Shown: positions 24,661 to 37,403, counted from the stretch's first letter. The stretch: 64,000 bases of DNA from Rhizophagus clarus (GCA_015698045.1 BLAL01000053.1:1304501-1368500); one strand, 5' to 3'. Notes: generated by a model from the letters alone, not told the origin. Numbers and translations: made by a program.

Positions 24661-25372
24661 TTATCGCCCTTTTCAATTTAGTGCGACCCCCTGATCGTAT
24701 GTAAATCACTTTTGATTTCTCCGATTTCCTCCATTTTTTCGCAAACCGTTCTAGTAAACCTTTTCTATTATGTTAACTTTCTTGTGATTTCCTGTGATTT
24801 CAGAAACTTTTTATATTAAACTACATATTTACAAAGTTTCAGGTATGGTATTTAACAAACTAAAGTTGGTTTTCAAACTATTAAGTTTGAGAGATTTCCT
24901 TTGATTTCTTTTTTATGTTAAATCTCTTAAAAAGTTTATAAAAGTAAATAAATCTTCTATTTTTTAAGAAGTTTGAACTTATATATAAAGCTTGAAGATT
25001 TATTAACTAACGACTTATTATGTCTTTTTGTAGGTTTTCAACAAATAAATATCAGATATAGAACACAGAGTTTATATTTTAATAATATAATGTTTAATGG
25101 TTAATAATATATAAACAGGCATATTCTTAGATTAAAATAACTTTAAAGCAGTTGTTCTCTTGTAATGATATATTTAATATTTTACTTTTATTCTGTTCTT
25201 TTTATTGTAAAATAATTTTATTTCTACCATTTTTTTCTTCGACGCGTAAATACAACTAATCATGTGACAACAATAACATAAAGTCTTATTGGCTGATTAT
25301 CACATGAAAACTGAAAATTGTATATGACATGCTAAAAATCAGGGGGTCGCACTAAATTGAAAAGGGCGATAA
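24661..25372. mobile_element. Non-autonomous TIR element with perfect 35-bp ends
   Basis: 24661-24695 and 25338-25372 are exact inverted copies over 35 bp (ends TTATCGCCCTTTTC, inner end CCCCCTGAT). The ends could be TA-TCGCCC and GGGCGA-TA, that is, a TA target duplication as for Tc1/mariner-like elements, but the symmetric flank hides the exact border. The 640-bp interior has no coding frame. Perfect terminal identity suggests recent activity. Confidence 0.8.
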
Positions 25373-25489
25373 TAACTTGATTAAATCAAGTTTCGAGACA
25401 ATTTAGTAACGAATGGATGAAAGATGTGAACTTTCTTTTGAAGAAATTTCTGAACTGGGCCAACCGAAACTCCGTGTGTTTTTTGACCG

Positions 25490-26520
25490 TCTAAAAGGAG
25501 AAAGGAGAAACGTTAGTAAGCGTTTCCGTTAAAACCAACTAAAGAAAAAAATATATATTTTTTGGCTCTCCTACTGAAATCCTGCGCTTTCAAAAATCTG
25601 AAGTATCAGCTATCTAAAAAAAAATGAAAACAAAATTATTAATTTAATTTCGTTGTCTATTGTTCTTAGTTCAATGGTTTCTTTTCACTAAACTTCATTT
25701 ATAAAAAAAAAGAAAATAAAACGAAGTAACAGTAATGTTCATTAAAAATAAAAAAATAAAAGGTTTTACTTGCCGAAATTAGTGCTCCACATGAGCAAGG
25801 AAAAAAAAGGTAACGTTTAGTAACATTCCCAAATTAAGGAAATAAAAAAAATAATTCCTTTTTTACACTTACAATTCCAGAATTCCAGACTTATATCTAT
25901 CCAAGTCCAAGGGCCACTCCAAAGATAAAAAATGATGGAAAGGAACGTCAGCAACGTTCCAAAAAAATAAAAAATAAACCCATTCTTCTAAAACTTACAA
26001 TTCCGGAGTTCCGGGTTGAAATTTAAAAGAAAATGATTTTTTTTTTCAAATTATTTGGTTTTAAGATTTAAAATAAATTTAATGTATATAATTAAGGATT
26101 TCCTTAAAATAACAGCTACAAATTATACGGTCTTATTATATACATTAATTCCATATTTTTCTCTATCTTCTAAAGGATTAATGTGAGATTGAAATAAAAT
26201 TTTTTGGAACGTTACTGATGTTCTTTTCTTGCAGTGAAGGGTTTGATTTCAATTTATTTGGAGCATTACTAATATATTTTCTTCTCTTTTAGAGAGAGGT
26301 TAGATTTTAAATTGTAAGTAAAAAATAAGGTTCAAAACTTTTTCATTTTCCTTTAATGTTGCAATGTTACTAACGTTCCTTTCTTTTCTTAAAGAAGAAT
26401 TGGACTAAAGCTTGGATAGTTTGTGGTTTATAAAACTGTAAGTAAAAAAATGTTTTATTTTTTATTTATCTTTTGAGCATTACTAACGCTCCCTTCTTTA
26501 TTTTTTTTTTAAGTAGGATT
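25490..26520. repeat. Second splice-signal mini-exon array, two divergent halves
   Basis: Left half, minus strand: donors GTAAGT at 25998 and 25872, branch dyads near 25950, 25815 and 25520, acceptors ending at 25917, 25785 and about 25490, and a 44-nt mini-exon at 25916-25873. Right half, plus strand: acceptors at 26234, 26292, 26394 and 26513, mini-exons 26293-26313 and 26395-26437 each followed by GTAAGTA, and branch dyads near 26208, 26365 and 26480. Introns are 76-126 nt where both ends are seen. The dyad GGAACGT-TACTA-ACGTTCC is the common theme. The halves face away from a repeat-free centre at 26040-26160. No terminal inverted repeats were found. Confidence 0.65.
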
Positions 26521-26834
26521 TCATCGTAGATGGCACCTAATTACAAAGTTAATGTTCTTTTTGGACTTTTTGTTTTACTTTTAATACTTAGTATTTAGTG
26601 CATCTATGTATTATTAACTATGAAATTTAATATTCATTGTATAAAAACCGCGAATATAAAAAAAAGTTATAATGATAAATTAAAAACATGAAATAAAAAA
26701 CCTTCACAAGTCTGATAATGATACATAAATTAGTACTTATTATTACATGTAGCATATTAACATATTATTTAAGAGAATAAAGGAATAAAGTGAAATTGCA
26801 ATAAAGAAGTCATAAAATAAAAAACAATTCGAAG

Positions 26835-27030
26835 AGTAATTACATCCCAAAGCTAAAGAACATAAAGATTAAGGACAACATTAATAGTAATCATATTCCA
26901 AAGATAAATAGCATGAAAATCAGAGCAACGAATAATCATATTCAAAAATAAAGAAATCAAGGACAGTTACAAAAGGTAATTACGTTCCAGAAGCGAATAA
27001 CAAGATGATAATATCACGTTCCAAAGTTAA
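26835..27030. repeat. Degenerate tandem repeat, units of about 45-60 bp
   Basis: Four to five units share GTAATYAYRTTCCAAAGCTA-like starts and AAATCAAGGACA-like middles. Each holds an ACGTTCC or ATATTCC word like that in the neighbouring splice-signal array, so the two may be related. Confidence 0.45.
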
Positions 27031-27851
27031 AAATTCACTATTTAATATTTAATTCGATAAAATAATGATTTGCAATAAAATTAAACCGGTTTTTTTTAAA
27101 TTTGTTTTCAGGAGTTAACAAAAATTATAAATCCGTCTTTATTGTTGATACATTATAATAATATTAAAATCTATAATTTCTTATTACATCATTATATGAT
27201 TTTACACAATAGTGTCTATGCCCTAGTTATTTATAGTCCTGCGCAGGCAACTATTATAACTGAATAATATTTTTATTTTTATTTTTGTTATGTAAAAAAT
27301 TTTAGTTACAAAAAACACTAATGTAAAAAAGCGCTTTTATCTGACCAAATAGTTATTTTTTTATGAAGATTTTTACTCGCTACATTTTCGCATCCTGCAC
27401 GTATGATTTAATTGAAAGATTAAACCATTTTTAATAAAGAACATACTAACTTATTATGTAATAATTTATTCTCTCAAATAAATCAAATTTTTGTTAAAAT
27501 ATTGGAAAAGGAAAAGCATTAATCTTTATTGTTTATGTGATTGGTTTAATTGACATCATGATGAAATTGAAAATAAATTTCTAAATTTGAATGAAGATCG
27601 GTAAATTTTTAATTCTAAATTAGTATAGGTTTTTTACCATGTTATTATTTATCACATGGTAAAAAATCATGCGGATGATTATCTTGAATGAAGATCTGGA
27701 TGACGTTATTATATGTCACATGGTTAATCTTTTTGTAACTACTGCACCCCATAGTGCTGATCTCTTAACCTATTTTTATAAAATGGTTATGCTGATCACA
27801 CTATCTTTTTTTTTTTTTTTTTGAGAAAAAAAATTTCACTTCGAATTCACA
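27031..27851. other. 5' flank of the zinc-ribbon/kinase array gene
   Basis: A long T tract (about 27806-27823) ends 29 bp before the ATG at 27852, as is common upstream of genes here. Around 27630-27720 a TATGTCACATGGT-like word is repeated. No gene. Confidence 0.4.
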
Positions 27852-30800
27852 ATGACATATCAGTGTGAAAATTGTGGTAATAGTATAGATATATATGATA
27901 TGTATACTGAACTTATTAAATGGTGTAAAATATGTCAAATAAACAAATTAAAACAAAATTTTGCAAATTGGACTAGTGGAAACGAGAAAATTGATGATTT
28001 CATTAAAGAAACGCAATTAAAAATCGAGGAATATGATAATATTATATTTGAATGGTTACCATATGACCAGTTTAATGATATCAAAGAAATAGCTAAAGTT
28101 GAATTTATTACACTTTATTCAGCAATATGGTTGGATGGCCCATTAAAATATAATGATAATTGTGAAAAATACAAAAGGATGTCTAATGAAAAAGTTACTT
28201 TAAAAAGTTTGAATAATTCACAAAATAACATCAATGAATTTTTAAATGAGGTATGTATGAAATTTTTGATTTTTTTATTAGTATTCAATTTAAGGTATTA
28301 TTTTTATAATAACTTTTTATAACTTTAAATAGGTTAAGTCATATTCTATTATTAGAAAGAGTACAAATGAAATTACGGCATATGGGATATCTCAAAATCC
28401 AAATACAAAAGACTATATTATGGTTCTTAAAGATTGCTATTGTGAAAAATGTGGTGATCAGTATACGGTTTTATATTATAAATGGTGTGAACCATGCCAA
28501 ATAAATGATCTAAAGCAAAATTTTATAAATTGGACTAGTGGAAATGAGATAATCGATGGATTTATTCAAAAAATGCAATTAAAAATTTATTATAAAGATA
28601 TAATGGTTGAATGGATACCATATAACCAGTTCAAAGATATCAAAGAAATTAAAAGTGATTCTGTTATACTATATTCAGCAATATGGTTGAATGGTCCATT
28701 AAAATATAATGAAGATAAATGGGAAAGGGTACCTAATGAAAAAGTTGCCTTAGAATTCTTACATAATTCAAATAATATTACCAATAAAATTTTAAATAAG
28801 GTACAAAATTTTAATTTTCTGTAATCTGCTTTAAGAATTTTTTTTTGTTATCATAACTTCGTCTTTTTTGTATTTAACAGGTTAAACAAATATACGGGAT
28901 ATCCCGGAATCCAGATTCAAAAGTCTATGTTATAGTTATTCAAGATCTTTATTGTAGAAATTGTAGTAATCAATATACAAATATCCGTGAAAAGTGGTGT
29001 GAACCGTGTCAAGTAAATTACTTAAAGCAAAATTTTGCAAACTGGACCAGTGGAAATGAGATAATTGATAAATTCATTCAAGAAATGCAATTAAAAATTG
29101 AATCACGTGAAGATATAATTGAATGGATACCATATAACCAGTTTATTAATATTAAAGAAATTAGTGATTCTTCTATACAATATACAGCAATATGGGTAAA
29201 TGGTCTATTACGATATGAAAAGAAAAAACAAGAATATGAAAGGATATCTAATGTAAAAGTCGCCTTAAAATGTTTAGGAAATTTACAAAATATTACCAAT
29301 GAATATTTGAATAAAGTATAAAATTTTTAATTTCTTTATAATTCAAGTGCTTTTATTATTATAATAATTATTTTTTTATAATTTACAGGCTACATTTCAT
29401 TTTGAAAATCGTTTTGACAATAGAGTAAACGTATATGGAATATCTAAAAATCCAGATACAAAAGAATATATAATGGTTTTTCAAAATTGTTTTTGTAAAA
29501 GAGATGAAAATCGATGCGTGAGATGGTGTAAATCATGTAAAATGGATGATTTAAAGCAAAATTTTGTAAACTGGACCAGTGGAGATGAAAAAATTGATAA
29601 TTACATTCAAGAAATGCAATTAAAAATTAAATCTTACCGTGATGTAATAGTTGAATGGATACCATATAATCAATTTAGTAATATTAAAGAAATAATTAAA
29701 GATGATTCTGCCGCAACTTATTCAGCAATATGGAGAAATGGTTCATTGCTACACAAACGGAAAAAAGAAAGAATTCCCAATAAGAAAGTTATTCTAAAAT
29801 GTTTATATAATTCTCAAAGTATGATTAGTGAATTTTTAAGTGAGGTATAAAACTTCTTATAATTTGATATAACTTATGTTATAATAACATTTTATATACT
29901 TTAATAGGCTAAATCATATTCTAATACAAGCGTTACGAATGGAATTACAATATATGGAATATCTCAACACCCAAATATGAAAGATTATATTATTGTCCTT
30001 CAAGATTTTATTTGTAAAATATGTGGTGATAACTTTACAGATTCATTTTATAAATGGTGTAAAACATGTCAAATTAATAATTTAATACAAAATTTTGCAA
30101 ATTGGAGTAGTGGAAATGAAAATATTGATAATTATATTCAAGAAATGCAATCAAAAATTGATTCATATAACAATATAATAGTTGAATGGATACCATATAA
30201 TCAGTTAAATAGAATTAAAGAAATAGTTAAATATGATTCTTCAACACAATATATGGCAATATGGATGAATGGTCCATTACAATATGAGAAGAAAAAACAA
30301 GAATATGAAAGGATCTACAATAAAGAAGTTTTTTTAAAACGTTTAGTTAATTCACAAAATATGATTAGCGAATTATTAAATGAGGTATGAAACTTATAAT
30401 TTATTATAATTTAATTTATTATTCATAATAGTCTTTATTATAATAATTTTTTATACTTTAATAGGCTAAGTCATATTATTCTAAAATATATGGGATATCT
30501 CAAAATCCAAATACAAAAGACTATATTATGGTTCTTGAAGATTGTTTTTGCAAAAATTGTAGTGAAAAATATACAAATTCATTTTTTAAATGGTGTAAAC
30601 CATGTCAAATAAATAATATAAGACAAAATTCTACAAGTTGGAATAGTGAAAATAAAATAATTGATAATTACATTCAAGTGCAATCAGAAATTAGCAATAT
30701 AATAGTTGAATGGATACCATATAACCAGTTTAGTAATATTAAAGAAATAATTAAAGATGATTCTGCTGCAACTTATTCAGCAATATGGATGGGTGGCCCA

Positions 30801-32397
30801 TTAAAATACAATATGTACAAATGGGAATACGAAAGGATACCTAACAGAGAAGTTACTTTAAAATGTATGTATAATTCACAAATTAATGTCACTGAATTTT
30901 TAAATGAGGTATGAAATTTCTAATTTAATTCATATAAGTGCTTTTTATTATAATAACTTTTTTATATTTTTAAAAGGTTGAATTGCATTCCATTAATAAA
31001 CGTAATAACAATAAAATATATGGAATATCTCAAGATCCAAATACAAAAGATTTTATTATAATTCTTCAAGATTGTTGTTGCGAAAACTGCGGAAGAATAT
31101 ATACAGATATATATGTAAAATGGTGTAGACCATGCCAAATAAATAATTTTAAGAATAATTTTTTATATGAAACCACCGGAAATGAAAAAGTTGACAATTT
31201 CATTCAAGAAATGCAGTCAAAAATTAATAATTATAATGATATGGTTGTTGAATGGATACCATACAATCAATTTATTAATATTAAGGAAATAGGCAAAGGC
31301 GGTTTTGCTACAGTATATTCGGCTGTATGGATAAATGGTCCATTGCAATATGAAACGAACAAACAAGAATATTATAGGAAACCTAATATGAAAGTTGCCT
31401 TAAAATGTTTATATAATTCACATGATATCACTAATGAATTTTTAAATGAGGTACGAATTATTTTTATTATTATTCATTTTTCAATATATTAATATTTTAT
31501 ATTTAATAGGTTAAAGCATACTCTATTAGTAATTTTAATAATAAGGAGGGAATTCTTATGATATATGGAATATCTCAAAATCCAGTTACAAAAGACTATA
31601 TCATGGTTCTTCAATATGCGGATAAAGGAAGTTTTGATAATTATAAATATTTTTTTAAAAATTATAATTGGAGTGAAAGGATAATTATTTTACAATATAT
31701 AATTAAAGGTCTTAAAAAAATTCATAATAATCAAATGGTTCATTGTGATTTTCATGCAGGGAATATATTGACGTTCAATTCTCGTCATCATTTTCTTAAT
31801 GATGATGTTGTTAATTTAATATGCATTTCAGATATGGGATTATGTGGAGAAGTTGATAATATAGATAAAACAAAAATCTATGGAGTTATGCCTTATGTAG
31901 CTCCTGAAGTATTAAAAGGAAAACCATATACTCAAGCAGCGGATATATATAGTTTTGGTATGATTATGTATTTTATAGCAACTGGAAGACAACCCTTCGC
32001 CAATTGTGCTCATGATAATATTTTAGCATTAAATATATGTAATGGAATTAGACCAGAAATAAGTGAAAATGAAATTCCAAAATTTTATATTGATCTAATG
32101 AAAAAGTGTTGGGATTCAAATCCAGAAAATAGACCAATTACTAGTGAGATAGGAAAATTAATTAATTTATCTGTTCATTCTTTTAGGTACGTTAATTATA
32201 GGGATAAGGAAATTAAAATGATTAAAACGCAGATTGAAAAAGCAGAAGAATATAGAAAAACAAATTTTTTATATATTGAAAATGATCAGTCAACTATTCA
32301 TCCACAAGCTTATTATACTTCTCGATTACTTAACCCATTTACAAGAGATCTTTCGAAAGATAATACTTTATGTTTAGATTGTGCAATCAATGATTGA
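27852..32397 (+). CDS. Tandem zinc-ribbon/kinase N-lobe array protein ending in a complete kinase, 8 exons
   Basis: Exons: 27852-28250, 28333-28800, 28881-29315, 29389-29844, 29908-30384, 30465-30908, 30977-31450, 31510-32397. All junctions are phase 0 with GTAYRA-like donors and AG acceptors, and none contains a stop; the predicted product is 1,346 residues. Exons 1-7 each encode a C4 zinc ribbon (C-x2-C, then KWC-x2-C), an NWTSGNE-like helix, and a kinase N-lobe beginning WIPYNQF and ending FLNE. Exons 2-7 open with the next N-lobe strands (YGISQNPNTKDYIMVLQ-like) and then jump to a new zinc ribbon. Only exon 7 keeps the glycine loop (GKGGFATVY) with VALK; the others lack it, and exon 2 also has Lys to Glu. 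Exon 8 supplies the C-lobe: HCDFHAGN (catalytic Asp near 1131), SDMG in place of DFG, APE, DIYSFGM, ENRP. Known: zinc-ribbon TKL-like kinases are abundant in Rhizophagus. Inferred: one gene grown by exon duplication, possibly with alternative exon use. It could instead be a working exon 7-8 kinase behind unspliced decayed copies. Confidence 0.72.
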
Positions 32398-34000
32398 ACT
32401 AAATTAGTATACTTCAGTTCTCAACTATGAGTGATTATGTTTTAATATGTTATTATTGATGTATATCATTTTTTTTTTAAGAAATTTAGTTGTTGTTTAT
32501 ATTTTTGATAATTATTTATTAATATTTACTCTTAACATGTTCAAAGTATATTTTTAAATTTATTTTATTATATATAAATAAAATTAGTTTGAATAAAACA
32601 ATTTATATTCACTTAACATGTGTATAGTTATAATATTATTCCAACAAATTATTATCAAAGAACAAATACATGTTGATGCAAATTTATAGTTATTATTAAA
32701 GTTGCAACTTTTTGTACAAGGTAAGCAAACTAGTAATATCAGAATTGTTTATGCAAAAAGATTGTCATTAAAAAAATAATAGTACCGTTTTTGTATTCAA
32801 GATTTGAATAAATACATGTACATCTATACAAACGACTCTAATTTATCTTATTCCTTTATGTTCTTAACTATATTTAAAAAATCTTTCCATTAAACACAAC
32901 CAATATTATTTGGTTTGTCATTTGTCAATATCTGTCCTTTATAAAATACAAATCAAAGCTTTTTTTTTACGTCATAATTTAATGTTACATTATTATAATT
33001 TATTGTATAACCGTACACATTTGACGAATTTTGAATTTCTCATAAAATTCCAAATAAACTTATAAGTTGAAACTGAATCCAAATGTAGCTTGAGCAGAAT
33101 GGTCAATTCTTTGAGAGTTAATTTTTTTGAGCCAGCTTCTTTGTAAATTACAACATACATTATATAACTAATTGTAAATAAATAAATGAATATATTAATT
33201 CAATATTTATAAATAAATGGCAAATTTTTTAGAATTAATTGTAATATAATTAAGGGAGTGAGACATTTGTCATTTTTCATCAATCATTAATAAATAAAAT
33301 ATAAAAGTGGATCTCATCTTGCAACTATATTTGGTGCTACGGTTTGAGCAAACTAGTAGCAAACACGGTTTTCTGTAAACTTAGAAAATTTTGTTGAGCT
33401 CCAGCTTTTAATTATTTATATTAACTAACGTATCGGCATATTTGGTTACTACTTTGTGTTAAAGGGCTTTAATAAAAGATTTTCATAATTTCCGTTGCCC
33501 AAATTGCTTTGTAATACCAGAAAATCATCTGTCAAGTGTTCCTGTGACTAAAGATGTTAAATAAAAATTCGCAATAGTTAATAAATAGACAAAAAAAACC
33601 ATTTCACTAATAACCAATTTTCACTCGCATAACAATATACTATTATTAGAAAATGAGTATATTCCAGTAAAGACAAAAGATAATTATGATCTTACTATTA
33701 ACTAAAAATATTATAAAAAAAAATAATTATAAACCCAACAAAAGAATTTTCTTGTAAATAAGAAATAAATTTTATATATCTATACAGCAATTTAAAATGG
33801 TTAATTTACTTATTATAATTAATTTTACCACATTAGTAGCTACGATTTACAAAATTTATTAATAACAAAAAAGTATATTTCACAAAGATAACAAAAGAAA
33901 CACTGCAAGAAAATGATAAAGGAAAATTGGTGAAGGAACCATTACTGTAATATTATGGCATGATAATGTATTGTTTGTATCAACGTAACAAATTTGTACT
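32398..34000. other. Gene-poor region
   Basis: AT-rich. A LINE-like tail (AAATAAATAAATG) occurs near 33178, and a GAGC(T)CCAGCTTTTAA / GAGCCAGCTTCTTTG pair (about 33128 and 33394) may mark a diverged repeat. No gene. Confidence 0.35.
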
Positions 34001-35001
34001 GACGCTATTAGAAAAACTGAAAAAGGGTGGAAAGAAAATGCTTATCTCTCTAAATTTCAGATGCGTGTTATTCTTACTTGTACTCATTTATGTTCTAAGG
34101 AAATCTTTATGATATAACATGATCATTTATTTAATCAATAAGAAAAATAATCAATGTGCATACGACTTTAACGCATCTTGTGCATGTTACACAAATATTT
34201 CCGGAATCACTTTCAGCATTAAAGTCTGATGTATCTAATTAAATTATTCAAATAGAAGTCAGAGAACGAAGATGTCTCGAAGTATCTTCTAAAACTGATA
34301 ATTATACTCGAAGATCGATTGAGGAAGCTAAGACGAATTACAAATTACATGTGCATTTTATTCATTTTCATCTTTTTACATATTAAAAAGGCTTACTTCG
34401 ATAAGAAACTTGTTGGAGAATGTATTGAGTGATTTACAGATGAAAAACCTGTCAGCTTTGATATTTAACTTGCCTCTGATAAAGTAGGTCTCAAGGACAT
34501 GAAATCAAATGTAAGCTTGAATAAAAAAAGAAAGTGATGAGGATGACAGCAATTCTGAAGTTATTATGATTCCGATTCTAATGATAACAAAACTTCTGAT
34601 GACAACGTACAAAATGATGAAGAAAATCAATAAAATTGAATTTAGGATGTCTTCAACCAAAAACAAGTTCTCTGATGATTTTGGAATTGTGTCATAACAT
34701 TGAAGATAAAACAATGTTTCCATTATTGTCAAATTATTTATGTATTGTTGCCCTATTGAGAATTCTTAAGGCTTTGAAATCATCTCACATTTATTGGCCA
34801 GGCGATTTTCATAAAAATATCGCAGACTTACATTTGTTGAGAATTTTGTTGCATTATAATAAAATGTCAATTCAGTTATCATGTAGTCCACAATGTAATG
34901 AACCGATTGAACTTATGTTGCTGAAAACTCGTATTGTTTTTTTTATACACTTGTTGTACAAATTTTATCTAAATGGCCAGATCTATGGAATGCCGGACTG
35001 A
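34001..35001 (+). pseudogene. Unidentified coding relic
   Basis: Between 34020 and 34480 all frames carry stops, but stretches read as coding (for example 12-25 codon pieces such as SIEEAKTNYKLH). A 121-codon frame at 34636-35001 follows. No domain was recognised, and the mixture of open pieces and stops suggests an old transposon gene. Confidence 0.25.
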
Positions 35002-35389
35002 ACAGAAGTTAAACGTAATAGCCAAATCATTCGCCGTTAAACACACTATAATTTAACTTTGTAGGATGATTATTTATAAATTCAAAAGATTTGCATTTAA
35101 TAACAAATGCTTTGGAATTAATGACAAATGGTTTATATTTAACGCAAAGTGCTTTATACTTCAAAGGAAATAAGACCTTTTGAATTTAAAGAGACTTCCC
35201 AACCATGGAAAATTATTTTCATATCGCTAAAATTTGACGGTAGCGACAAATCATATGATTTAGTCATTTGACCATTTATCATTATTCCTAATTCATATTG
35301 TCATTTGATTGTCTGTTGTCTCATTTTGTGTAACCGTAACAGACTTAATAGCAAATTCATTTGGACTTCCTTGCATTAAACACACAACA

Positions 35390-36913
35390 ATGTCTTCTAC
35401 ATTCTATTCAGAATTATCAAGTAACCTTGGTCTTCTTCTTAATAATGATGTTGAATATAATGTTGTTATTCGAGCGGGAGATGATGCTGACTATAAAGAA
35501 TTTCACGCTCATTCTATAATCCTTCGTAGCCGTTCCCCGTATTTTCAAAATTTATTTACTTCTAGTCAAATTAAAGAAATTAAAGACCAAAATGATATAT
35601 TTACGTTTAAATTTCCAAGCATTAATAAAAACGTTTTTCAAACGATTCTAAAGTAAGTTTCAACACAAAATTAATTTATTTTTTGTAAAAAAATAGTTTC
35701 AAGTCTTAAATTCTTTTACCTTTTATTTAATAGCTACATTTATACTGGAAATATTGATTTTACCAACAAACAAGGAGAGGAAATATTTTATACTTTGTTT
35801 GCTTCCTATAAGTTTTCTTTAGATGCACTTACTAAATTTACCGAAAATCATCTTATTGAAAATCATTCTGAATATTTAAGAAAATATCCCGTAGAAATTC
35901 TTCAAAGTATTTTAAATACAGATACTTTTAATGATTTGCGGGTATTATGTTTAGATACAATTTGTTATAAACCTAAACTTTTATTTCACGCTAATAATTT
36001 CGCAAAACTTCCTGCCCTTTTATTGGAAATTATTCTTAAACGAGATGATCTTAACCTAGTTGAAATTGAAATTTGGGAAAATTTGATTAAGTGGGGTGTC
36101 GCACAGGTTTCAAGACAAATAATATTAAGTGATAATCCTAACGAATGGACTAAAGAAAATTTTATTGAATTAGAAAGAAAAATTCATAATCTTATTCCTT
36201 TAGTCAGGTTTTATGAGATTTCTTCTGAAGATTATTTCAAAAAAGTAGGACCTTATGAAGTAATTTTACCCAAAGAACTAAAACATGACATTCTCCAGTT
36301 TCACATGGTGCCAGGACATCCATCTAAGATCAAATCATCTCCAAGGGTCCTGAAAAGTAATAAATTTGATTCTGAATTACTTAATCAAGAACATTTTATT
36401 GCTCTTGCAAATTTGATAGATAATAAAAATGAAGAATCAGCATATATTAAAAACATTCCTTATAATTTTAAACTTGTTGAACGAAAAAATAATTCATCAT
36501 TTGATCCTTCCCGTTGCGTATTAAAAAAATTTGGACCTAATAATAGTAATTCTTTCGTAATAGTATATAATATTCAAGTTAATTACTGTGTAGGAAAATA
36601 TATTCATAGGGGGAAAATTGAAAAATGTGCTCCAATCAAAGATTTTACATTTATAACTAGTGGATTGAATGTTCATTTATATAAAAATTTTAAATTTAAC
36701 TCCAGAAGAACTGCTTCACGTGAAATATTCCAAGTTGAAAAGGTAATTATTACTAATACGTTAGAAATCAAAGATGATAAAGTTCGAGATGCAGATTATA
36801 AAAATGAAGATTATAAAGATCGTATCAGTAAGATATCTCTTGTTCGCAGAGTGACCACTGAGATTTTTGGCGGGAAAAAGGCTAAATCACCAAAAGACGA
36901 TGATGATTGGTGA
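35390..36913 (+). CDS. BTB-BACK protein with degenerate TLDc-like C-terminus, two exons
   Basis: Exon 1 is 35390-35652 and exon 2 is 35734-36913; the 81-nt intron has a GTAAGT donor and a phase-2 junction giving NYIYTGNI. The product is 480 residues. The ATG at 35390 (MSSTFYSELSS) aligns with starts of relatives, and the upstream in-frame codons are probably untranslated. BTB at about 10-115 (YNVVIRAG, HAHSIILRSRSPYF), BACK at about 120-280 (ILKRDDLNLVEIEIWENLIK, LIPLVRFYEISSED). From about 325 only PYNFKL resembles the TLDc start; the SRDG, VGGYNP and SFIF blocks are missing, and the end is a new charged tail (about 430-480, ending KAKSPKDDDDW). It is the only member here on the plus strand. 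The TLDc fold may be lost or strongly diverged. Confidence 0.85.
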
Positions 36914-37403
36914 GATCCACCTTTCGAGAATTAGGTGTTGAATGTTGAAACAGAAGCAAAAGATACTATTTTAAATGTTAGGCAATTATTGAATTTATTC
37001 ATAATTTATTATTTAAAATATCGATGATTAGAAATATATCTTTTTTTTAAAAAAAATTTTAAATATTTTACTTGTTTTGATTATCAAAAAATATAAATAA
37101 ATATATTATTTAAATTTAAACTTATGAATAAAAATTTTAGTGAAGATAAAAAAAAGTAAATAAATTTATGAATTCTGTAATAAAGTTATTAGATAATATT
37201 GGTGATAAAAGGTTTCATTGTTCACCTCCAAATATTAACTTATTGTGTATGGGTACCCTTACATCGCTTTTATCGCACTTTAAAACTGAAATGAATATAT
37301 TCAAAACGAAAAAGTTTTATTTATTTTCTAATAATTTACGTTAAGAGTTTTTAACTGAAGATGATAATATCCCAATAAATAAATATGTGAAAAAATATAA
37401 ATA
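36914..37403. other. Intergenic
   Basis: 3' flanks of the two converging genes. Nothing else recognised. Confidence 0.4.

Noticed and set aside
28590-29299. Minus-strand frames within the kinase array
   Set aside because: They mirror the repeated plus-strand exons and share no independent signal.
27852-31492. The repeated kinase-like exons as seven separate small genes
   Set aside because: Only exon 1 starts with an ATG in a suitable place; exons 2-7 begin at acceptor sites with the end of the previous N-lobe, and all are in one phase.
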